Below, piece by piece: positions 18,246 to 25,037 of a stretch of 64,000 nucleotides of DNA. Source of the DNA: Acidobacteriota bacterium (lineage in GTDB: Bacteria; Acidobacteriota; Vicinamibacteria; Vicinamibacterales; Fen-181); contig PMZR01000017.1 in assembly GCA_003170135.1 (NCBI GenBank), positions 1 through 64,000 on the forward strand, read 5' to 3'. Position 1 is the first letter of the stretch, and each line of letters starts with the position of its first letter. The position numbers and the translations under genes are program-made. The notes beneath the pieces are model-generated. The model did no database searches and was not told the origin of the DNA. It saw only the letters and a list, made by a program, of their open reading frames with translations.

Positions 18246-18262
18246 ACGGTAGGCGGACCAGA
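18241..18262. repeat. Minimal heptamer stretch (AGTAGAC/GTAGGCG)
   Basis: Two to three units related to the CAGTAGR array overlap the stop codon of paralogue 2 and sit in the 38-bp gap before paralogue 3. Confidence 0.5.
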
Positions 18263-18283
18263 TACGAGACGAGTCGGCGACCA

Positions 18284-20563
18284 GTGACGAACCGCAAACA
18301 CAAATCCCGATCGGCCATCCCGGCCAATTCAACCGCGCGCCGGCCGGACGCGCCCCGCTCGGACGCAGGCGCCGTGCCGCGCTCCGGCACGGGCGGTGTG
18401 GGCGCGGCGGCCCGCGCAGGCGGCGTGGCGGGACCGCGCCGCGCGCCCGGGAATGGTCGTCTGTTGACGCTCGCGGCTGCCGCCATCATCGGCATCGCCG
18501 TGCTGTCGATTGGCGGCTGGCTGCTCGTCGGACGTTCACCCGGGCACCTCGCGCGCCGCGCCGACCAGAACGTGCTGCTCATCACGATCGACACGCTGCG
18601 CGCCGACGCGCTCGGATGTTCGGGCGGGCGGGCGGCCACGCCGAATCTCGACGCGCTTGCTTCGGACGGCATCCGGTTCGACTATGCGCACGCGCACACG
18701 GTCGTGACGCTGCCGTCGCACACCTCGATTCTCACCGGCCTGTATCCGTTCCAGCATGGCGTGCGCGACAACACGGGCTATCGGCTGCAGCCGGGCATCG
18801 ACACCATCGCCACCCTTCTCAAGGGCGCAGGATACGCGACGGGCGCGTTCGTCGGCGCCTTCCCGCTCGATTCCCGGTTCGGCCTGACGCGCGGCTTCGA
18901 CGTGTACGACGATCACTACGGCGAAACGAACCGGCTGACGGCCTTCGCGATGCCCGAGCGTCGCGCCGGCGTCGTCGTTGACATCGCCACGCAGTGGATC
19001 CGGCAGCAGCACGGCAAGTGGTTCGCCTGGGTGCACGTCTACGACCCGCACGCGCCGTACCAGCCGCCCGCGCCCTACGACGCCCAGTACGCCGGTCATC
19101 TCTACGACGGCGAAGTGGCATACGTCGATGCCGCGCTGGGGCCGCTGCTCGCGCTCGCGAGGCAACAGGCCCGTCCCACCGTGATCGTGGTGACCGGCGA
19201 TCACGGCGAGTCGCTCGGCAGCCACGGCGAGGAGACGCACGGGCTCTTCGCGTACGAGCCGACACTCAAGATCCCGCTCATCATCGACGACACGGCGCAG
19301 TCGCACCCGTTCCGCGCCGCCGTCACCGACATGCCGGCGCGCCACGTGGACATCGTGCCAACCCTGCTCGACGCCCTGGCGCTGCCCTCGCCGAAGAACC
19401 TGCCCGGACGCTCGCTGGTCGCGGCGCTCGAGCGTGGCGACCGGTCGGAGCCGGCGTCCTACTTCGAAGCGCTCGAACCGTTCCTCAATCGCGGCTGGGC
19501 GCCGCTCACCGGCGTCCTGGTCGGACGCGACAAGTTCATCGACTTGCCGGGGCAGGAGCTCTACGGGCTGTCGGCCGATCCCGGCGAGACGCGCAACCTG
19601 TTGCCGCAGGAGGCCGAGCGCGGCCGCGTGCTCGACGCGCGCCTCCGCGAGTTCGATGCCTCACCGCAACAGGCGGGCGCGCGGCAACGGGAGAGCGCGA
19701 GCGCCGTCGCGCAATTGCAGGCGCTGGGCTACGTGTCGGGCTCCGCGCCTCCGAAGAGCCATTACACCGAGCAGGACGACCCGAAGCACCTGGTCGGCCT
19801 CGATCGCGAGATTCATCATGGCGTCGAACTCTTCCAGACCGGGCGCCCGATCGAAGCGCTGCAGGTCTACACCGATCTGATTCGCGAGCGCCCCGAAATG
19901 CCGCTCGGTTACCTGCACGCCGCGTTCCTTCAGTGGGAACTTGGGCGGCCGGAGGCCGCCATCGCCACGCTCAACGACGCGCTTGCCCACGACGCGTCAA
20001 CGGGCGAACTGCGGGCGCAACTGGGAATCTACCTCGCGGAAAGCGGGGCAGCCGACCAGGCCATCCGGCTGCTCGGTCCGGCCATGGCCACTGATGCGCC
20101 AGACGTCGATGCGCTCAACGCCCTTGGAATCGCGCAATCGCGGTCGGGCAGGCAGCAGGACGCCATCGCCACCTTCGAGCGCGTGCTGCGCCTGAGCCCG
20201 AGCAACGCGAGCGCCTGGCAGAACCTGGGGACGATTTACCTCGAGCAGAAAGACGACGCGGCTGCGCGGAAGGCCTTCACGTCAGCGCTGGCGCTCGACC
20301 CCGCGCTCGCAACCGCGCTGAACGGCCTCGGCGTCGTGGAACTGCGCAACGGCAACCGCGCCGGCGCGATCGACGCGTGGAAGCGCGCCGTCGCCTCGGA
20401 CGCGCGCCAGTTCGACACGCTGTTCAATCTCGGCATCACGTTGCGCGACAGCGGAGACACGGCGGGGGCGCGGGAGTATTTCCAGCGGTTCGCCGACACC
20501 GCGCCGCCCGCGTTCTACGCGCGCGACATCGCGAGGGTGCGGGCGTGGCTGGGGAAACGGTAG
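18284..20563 (+). CDS. Sulfatase-like alkaline-phosphatase-fold protein with TPR (paralogue 3)
   Basis: A 759-residue third paralogue, more diverged. A Pro/Ala/Arg-rich cytoplasmic tail (1-60) precedes a membrane segment (61-83). The catalytic domain has TIDTLRADALGCSGG, T142-L-P-S-H at the nucleophile site and VTGDHGESLGSHGEETHG. The C-terminal half (about 480-740) has several TPRs with canonical spacing (for example NALGIAQSRSGRQQDAIATF and NLGTIYLEQKDDAAARKAF). The start is GTG at 18284, 38 bp after paralogue 2. Conservation of the Thr site in all three copies argues that the group is catalytic but not FGly-dependent. Confidence 0.85.
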   Translation: MTNRKHKSRSAIPANSTARRPDAPRSDAGAVPRSGTGGVGAAARAGGVAGPRRAPGNGRLLTLAAAAIIGIAVLSIGGWLLVGRSPGHLARRADQNVLLITIDTLRADALGCSGGRAATPNLDALASDGIRFDYAHAHTVVTLPSHTSILTGLYPFQHGVRDNTGYRLQPGIDTIATLLKGAGYATGAFVGAFPLDSRFGLTRGFDVYDDHYGETNRLTAFAMPERRAGVVVDIATQWIRQQHGKWFAWVHVYDPHAPYQPPAPYDAQYAGHLYDGEVAYVDAALGPLLALARQQARPTVIVVTGDHGESLGSHGEETHGLFAYEPTLKIPLIIDDTAQSHPFRAAVTDMPARHVDIVPTLLDALALPSPKNLPGRSLVAALERGDRSEPASYFEALEPFLNRGWAPLTGVLVGRDKFIDLPGQELYGLSADPGETRNLLPQEAERGRVLDARLREFDASPQQAGARQRESASAVAQLQALGYVSGSAPPKSHYTEQDDPKHLVGLDREIHHGVELFQTGRPIEALQVYTDLIRERPEMPLGYLHAAFLQWELGRPEAAIATLNDALAHDASTGELRAQLGIYLAESGAADQAIRLLGPAMATDAPDVDALNALGIAQSRSGRQQDAIATFERVLRLSPSNASAWQNLGTIYLEQKDDAAARKAFTSALALDPALATALNGLGVVELRNGNRAGAIDAWKRAVASDARQFDTLFNLGITLRDSGDTAGAREYFQRFADTAPPAFYARDIARVRAWLGKR

Positions 20564-20569
20564 AAGCTC

Positions 20570-20702
20570 GTGCGACGTGCGCGGTGCGTAGTGCGAAGTG
20601 CAAGGTGGCGCCGGGCCTGTCGCTGAGCGCATCCTTCAAGAAAGGGCGCGCAGCACCACCTCACACAGCATCTCGCACGCCGCACTTCGCACGTCGCACG
20701 TC
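20570..20702. repeat. Heptamer inverted-arm element with shared core
   Basis: Left arm GTGCGAC/GTGCGCG/GTGCGTA/GTGCGAA, core GGTGGCGCCGGGCCTG onward at about 20604-20660, right arm CGCACGC/CGCACTT/CGCACGT. It lies between convergent genes. The core start matches the cores at 30839, 54380, 57281 and 60058. Confidence 0.8.
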
Positions 20703-20712
20703 TGAACGCCGC

Positions 20713-21405
20713 TCACTGCACGATCTTGAACGGCCCCTTGAACGTGCTCACGTCGAGCGTCGACATCTTCCCGAACAACGGCATCCACGGGACGGGCGAG
20801 AACGCGCCGCACACCCAGGACGCACCGTTGAAGAAGGCATACGACTGGATCGCGCTCCCGGCCACTTCGGGCGTCCCGGGATACGAGAAGGCCAGCTGCC
20901 CCGACGAGCCGGGCATCACGAACCCGGGGCGGAGGAGATTGGCGGTGTCAATCGGCAGGTACGCGTCGCCCGAGCAGTCGGCGGTCGGATAGAACGGCAT
21001 CACGTCCGTCGTGTTGCTCACCAGGAAGCCGGTGGTCGACGTCAAAGGAAGCGCCACCCACAGGTTCCCCACCAGGCGTGCCGCGGTGCTGCCGCTGACC
21101 GAGGACACGAAGACGCCCAGCGCCGTTCCGTTGTCGTCGACGACGCGCAGCGGCCCGGGCGGAGCGGGCGCCGGCTGTGGCGGCACGGTCGATGGCGGCA
21201 CCACCGCCGGCGGCTGCGCCGGGATGCTGGCCGCCCACTGGATCGCATGTTCGCTCGGCAGACATCCCTCTCCGGCACCGACGATGCGCACCTGCCCGTT
21301 GGCGTTCTTGACGCATCCGTAAATCGTCTGCTGCGCCCACACCGTACCCACTGGGAAAACCAGGATGACCAGGATCAGCGCCAGGATGCGAGAGGGCCTC
21401 ATCAT
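20713..21405 (-). CDS. Secreted protein of unknown function
   Basis: A 230-residue exported protein. The start at 21405 was chosen because it directly precedes a clear signal peptide (MMRPSRILALILVILVFPVGTVWA). The mature part begins with the short module TIYGCVKNANGQVRIVGAGE, seen in many secreted proteins, then a Pro-rich linker (PAQPPAVVPPSTVPPQPAPAPPG) and a beta-rich domain with two cysteines. No catalytic motif was recognised. It is a surface or secreted accessory of unknown role. In the 250-bp upstream region only a purine-rich start region and the downstream terminator of the next gene were seen. Confidence 0.7.
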   Translation of the reverse strand: MMRPSRILALILVILVFPVGTVWAQQTIYGCVKNANGQVRIVGAGEGCLPSEHAIQWAASIPAQPPAVVPPSTVPPQPAPAPPGPLRVVDDNGTALGVFVSSVSGSTAARLVGNLWVALPLTSTTGFLVSNTTDVMPFYPTADCSGDAYLPIDTANLLRPGFVMPGSSGQLAFSYPGTPEVAGSAIQSYAFFNGASWVCGAFSPVPWMPLFGKMSTLDVSTFKGPFKIVQ

Positions 21406-21615
21406 TGCCTCCTTGACGGGGGGCGCCGGTCCCTGGTCCACAGTCTTGGTCCAAGGTACCGGCACCCCTGCTCGAGCCAGTACCTGAGCAATAGCGATGC
21501 CCCCGTCGCGTCCGAAATAACTCTCTTATCAGGAATACTCTAGGTCGGGTGACAGTCGAGGCCGGCCCGTGGCGGGGTCCCAATTGTGGGCAGGGAATCA
21601 CGAAACTGAAAGACA

Positions 21616-21651
21616 GGCCGGAGGCATTCGTCGCGGCGAATGCCCCCGGCC
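21616..21651 (-). terminator. Rho-independent-type hairpin after the VWFA gene
   Basis: A strong hairpin of two stacked stems, GGCCGG/CCGGCC and GGCATTCG/CGAATGCC with a six-base loop, lies 8 bases beyond the minus-strand stop codon at 21659. The minus-strand sequence after it (TGTCTTTCAGTTTCG) is T-rich. Confidence 0.75.
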
Positions 21652-21658
21652 GGCAGGG

Positions 21659-23743
21659 TTAGCGCTGTGCGGGAGGCCTGGCGAGGCCCGCGACGACCTT
21701 GAACGTCCTCATGACGACACGCGCCGGCCCGTGGGGTACGGCAATGCGCACGCGCGCCGCGTACAGGCCTTCGGCGAGACCGGCGACGGGCAGGAGCGCC
21801 CGAACGATCCGCTCGCCGTGGCTGCCGGTCTTCACGATCGGTTCGGCGGTCGCCACCACCTCCTCCGATCCGCCGCGCAGGATCTCCACGCGCGCGTCGG
21901 AGGGTTGAATCGCCGTCCCCGTGCCGTACACCTCGAGGTAGGCGAGCACGTCGTCATCATGGTGGACGCAGGCGTTGGTCGGCGGATCGAACCGCGTCCC
22001 TTCCAGGCGGCTGACGATCAGGTCGCTCGTGCTCATCGCGGCGCCTTCGAGCGGCCAGACGTGGAATCGCCGGTCGGCCGTACCGATCACCCCGCCGGGT
22101 TCCCGCACCAGCATCCGCATCCAGTACTCGCCCGGCGGCACGTCGAACTGGACGACGTACTGGACCGCGTCGAGGCTCCCGGGCGCATCGTTTGCGCCGG
22201 CCGGCAGGCGGACCTTGTCGGTGCCGCTGGCCATCGCCTGGCCCGTCACCGCGTCGCGCACGACGAACACGATGTCGGCGGGCTGGTCGGCGGCGTGCGC
22301 GCACGGCAGGTGCGCGGTCACGCTGGCGATGATGCGCGGCTTCTCCGCGGTCGGCCCGATGCGTTCGTAGGTCGTGTACTCGATGGGCAGCGCGGAGGAC
22401 GTGGGCGGCACGTCAAGGGCGACGTCGATCGCCTGCCGATCCGCGAGTGGTGTGGGGGGCGGTGCCGTCGAGTACCCGGTGCGGGCACGCGCGACGAGAC
22501 CGTGGCGCGTGACGTTCACCTTCACGCGATGATAATCGTGCGGGCCGTCCGATGCCGACGGCTCGAAGCCGACGAGATAGTAATCGGTGGTCTCGGCGGC
22601 GATCTGCGACAGGACGGTGTCCAGGTTGCTCGTGTTCGTGATGAGCCGGCCGTTGGTCTCGGATGCCAGCGTCGCCAGCGGGTCGCGGCGCTGGGAGCGC
22701 TCGGTGGCCGACATGCCCGCCGATGCGCCCGCCACCTGCGCGGTGTTCAGATCGACCGAGTAGATCATGCTGTTCGATTGGGCCGCCGAGGCAGCCACCT
22801 GTTCCAGCCGTGACGCGAGGTTGTCGGCGAAGAATCCTTCCGAGAACAGGATGAAGGCCTTGCGCCCCTCGATCCACCGCAACCGGCCCATGATGTCGGC
22901 GAGCCGCGACAGGAAGATCTGTCCTTCCGTGTCGGCCTGGGCGACGACCTGGGACGCCTGCTCGGGCGTCACCTCGCCGGACGCGGTCCGGGCGAGCGCT
23001 CGAGCCGCGAGGCCGGACTCGGACGTCATTTCGGAGGGCCGGCTCATCGCCATGAAGTCGTTCGCGCCGCCGCCCGAGCGCGTCATGCGATAGGCCTCGA
23101 ACTCGCTCAGGCCGCCGGTCATGCGGCCCGCCTTGCCGTGCACTTGGCGCAGCTGGTCGCGCGCATGGATCAGATCGGTTGTGAAGCTCACCGCCGGCCC
23201 GGGGCCGGGCAGGCCGTAGACGGCGATGGCGTCGCCGGGCTTGAGTTCGCGGGACAAAAAGCGCTCGGCGGCCAGGCGGGCGCGCTGCTCGTGGCCGGCC
23301 GCGATGTGCAGCTGATCGAACACGAGGACGTAGAGGTGGCCCGACGGCGACATCTCGTTGGCCGACACCTCTTCGAAGGTGCGCACCGGCTGGTCGGTGT
23401 CGCCCCGCGTGTTTGTCAGATGGCGGAACAGCACGACGGGGCAGCGGCGGCCGTTCTCCGTGATCGCGATTTCGTCGGGGCGCAGATCGTCAACCGGCTG
23501 GCCGGCCTGGTCGGTAACGCTGATGTCCATCCGGACCAGTTCCGTACGGGCGTGAAAGACGGGAGGTTCCTGCGCGACCAGGCGAGGCGCCGCCGCCCAG
23601 CAGAGGGCGCCAGCGCCGGCGAGAACCGACAGGCGGAACAGCGTGAGAAGCAGGCGCGGCGAGAGCCGCGCATTCGCCAAGGTGTTGGAAGACGAAGAGC
23701 GCTCGGGGTGGGGCTTGTTCGACGTCGCAGGCACCATTCTCAC
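21659..23743 (-). CDS. VWFA-related secreted protein (Acidobacterial type)
   Basis: A 694-residue exported protein with an N-terminal hydrophobic segment (about 28-56) and an FHARTELVRMDISVTDQAGQPVDDL opening typical of the Acidobacterial VWFA-related family. A VWA-like region follows (VLVFDQLHIAAG, ALSRELKPGDAIAVYG, ILFSEGFFADN, YSVDLNTAQ) and a long beta-rich C-terminal part. The role of the family is unknown; a surface adhesive or scaffold role is possible. Its GTG start at 23743 overlaps the upstream TGA by four bases (GTGA), so it is translationally coupled to the CarboxypepD/TPR gene. Confidence 0.85.
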   Translation of the reverse strand: MRMVPATSNKPHPERSSSSNTLANARLSPRLLLTLFRLSVLAGAGALCWAAAPRLVAQEPPVFHARTELVRMDISVTDQAGQPVDDLRPDEIAITENGRRCPVVLFRHLTNTRGDTDQPVRTFEEVSANEMSPSGHLYVLVFDQLHIAAGHEQRARLAAERFLSRELKPGDAIAVYGLPGPGPAVSFTTDLIHARDQLRQVHGKAGRMTGGLSEFEAYRMTRSGGGANDFMAMSRPSEMTSESGLAARALARTASGEVTPEQASQVVAQADTEGQIFLSRLADIMGRLRWIEGRKAFILFSEGFFADNLASRLEQVAASAAQSNSMIYSVDLNTAQVAGASAGMSATERSQRRDPLATLASETNGRLITNTSNLDTVLSQIAAETTDYYLVGFEPSASDGPHDYHRVKVNVTRHGLVARARTGYSTAPPPTPLADRQAIDVALDVPPTSSALPIEYTTYERIGPTAEKPRIIASVTAHLPCAHAADQPADIVFVVRDAVTGQAMASGTDKVRLPAGANDAPGSLDAVQYVVQFDVPPGEYWMRMLVREPGGVIGTADRRFHVWPLEGAAMSTSDLIVSRLEGTRFDPPTNACVHHDDDVLAYLEVYGTGTAIQPSDARVEILRGGSEEVVATAEPIVKTGSHGERIVRALLPVAGLAEGLYAARVRIAVPHGPARVVMRTFKVVAGLARPPAQR

Positions 23744-24810
23744 CTTCTCGGTTGAAACGCCGGCTCGCCGGCCGTGATGGCGGGGCGGGCCGTCAGGTTG
23801 CGCGAGTTATTGAACGGCTGCCCTCCGGAGAGGGGGAAGGCAGCCAGGTTGCGCGCCGACGCGTCGTTCGCCTGCTTGATCTGCGCGAGCATCTCCTTGG
23901 CCTGCTGCGCCTCTTTCGAATCGGGCGGCGCCAGCGGCAGGAATTTTTCGAGATCCGCCTTCGCCTTGTCCATCTGCTGCAACTGCAGCTCGGCCAGGGC
24001 ACGGTAGTAATACGGGTCCGGGGCCTGCGGGAACTTCGCGACCATCGGGTCGAGCGCGCCGATCGCGACGCTGGGCTGATTCCTGTTCAGCGCCTCGATG
24101 GCGACGTTGACGAACGCCGCCGGATCGGTGACCTTCGCCGTGTCGATCCGCGAGAGGTACTGCGCCGCCCGCTGCGGATCGTTCACCTTCAACGCGGCAT
24201 CCACGGCGAGCTGCAACAGCGAGGGCTCGCCCGGGTCCTGCGCCAGGACGAGATCGAGTTCCTTCAGCGCGTTGGCGTAGTCGCCCTCGCGGCCGTAGGT
24301 GAGCGCGATCGATCGATGCACCATCACCAGGTCGGGCCGTGCGGCAAGCACCTTCGCGTATTCGTCGCGCGCCTCGCCGAACTTGCCCTGTTTGTACATC
24401 TCGTCGCCCTTGGCGAGCAGCCCCTGGAGTTCTTTCTGCTGCGCGATGGCCGCGTCCTTCTGAATCGTGATCACGACCGGCGGAACCCGGCCTTCGCCGG
24501 CCGGCAGCATCACCGACATCTTCTTCACCGAGTACCCCGGCGCCTCGACATCGATGTTCCAGGTGCCGCCGCGCAGGGACAACGCCGAGAATTCTCCGCT
24601 CTTGTCCGTCCTGACGTCGGGGCCGACATTGCCGGCCTGCGCCAGACGAAGCTTCACGAGCGCATTCGCGACGGGCTTTCCGCCATCGTCGACAACTTTG
24701 CCGCCGATGCGTCCGCCGCCTTTCCAGTCTTGAGCTGAGAGTCGGGTCGTGGTCGCGAGGAGAGAGAGGGCGACCAGCGCGGCGATCATATACCAGCTTG
24801 TCCTCTTCAC
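23740..24810 (-). CDS. Secreted carboxypeptidase-regulatory/TPR protein
   Basis: A 356-residue exported protein: signal peptide (1-26, ...LSAQ), a carboxypeptidase-regulatory-like beta domain (about 30-118: GGKVVDDGGKPVANALVKL, DKSGEFSALSLRGGTWNIDVEAPGY), a coiled linker, then TPRs (about 125-310, for example YKQGKFGEARDEYAKVLAARPDLV). Such proteins are usually periplasmic scaffolds. The stop codon overlaps the start of the VWFA gene, so the two probably work as a pair. Confidence 0.85.
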   Translation of the reverse strand: MKRTSWYMIAALVALSLLATTTRLSAQDWKGGGRIGGKVVDDGGKPVANALVKLRLAQAGNVGPDVRTDKSGEFSALSLRGGTWNIDVEAPGYSVKKMSVMLPAGEGRVPPVVITIQKDAAIAQQKELQGLLAKGDEMYKQGKFGEARDEYAKVLAARPDLVMVHRSIALTYGREGDYANALKELDLVLAQDPGEPSLLQLAVDAALKVNDPQRAAQYLSRIDTAKVTDPAAFVNVAIEALNRNQPSVAIGALDPMVAKFPQAPDPYYYRALAELQLQQMDKAKADLEKFLPLAPPDSKEAQQAKEMLAQIKQANDASARNLAAFPLSGGQPFNNSRNLTARPAITAGEPAFQPRR

Positions 24811-24830
24811 AATGGCTCCTTGTACGTATC

Positions 24831-24870
24831 GATGAGCTCTTATGCGTCGGCTCCCGATGAGCTCTTATGC
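24831..24870 (-). promoter_or_regulatory. 15-bp direct repeat upstream of the TPR-VWFA operon
   Basis: The 15-mer GCATAAGAGCTCATC (minus strand) occurs twice, at 24831-24845 and 24856-24870, 25 bp apart. It lies 21-60 bases upstream of the TPR start codon. Its position fits paired regulator sites or a duplicated promoter or leader segment. The regulator is unknown. Confidence 0.5.
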
Positions 24871-24994
24871 AGCTCGTCCTTGCGTGATATCAGGCGTCAT
24901 GTACACGACGAGATCCGAACCGATGCAAGACTCATCGCGTACAAGACGAGGGCCTCTCGCCGAGGCGGCCGAGAGGCCCGACAGTAAGGCAGCG

Positions 24995-25029
24995 ACACGC
25001 AGGCGACGCGCGACGCGCCGCCTGCGTGT
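24995..25029 (-). terminator. Hairpin after the TonB-dependent receptor gene
   Basis: A perfect 11-bp stem, ACACGCAGGCG (24995-25005) with CGCCTGCGTGT (25019-25029) and a 13-base loop, begins 8 bases beyond the minus-strand stop at 25038. No clear T-run follows, so it may act as an mRNA 3' stabiliser or a Rho-independent terminator of weak type. Confidence 0.6.
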
Positions 25030-25037
25030 GCTCTTAC

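Noticed and set aside
13566-20563. Ordinary FGly-dependent sulfatases
   Set aside because: All three paralogues have TLPSH instead of C/S-x-P-x-R at the active site.
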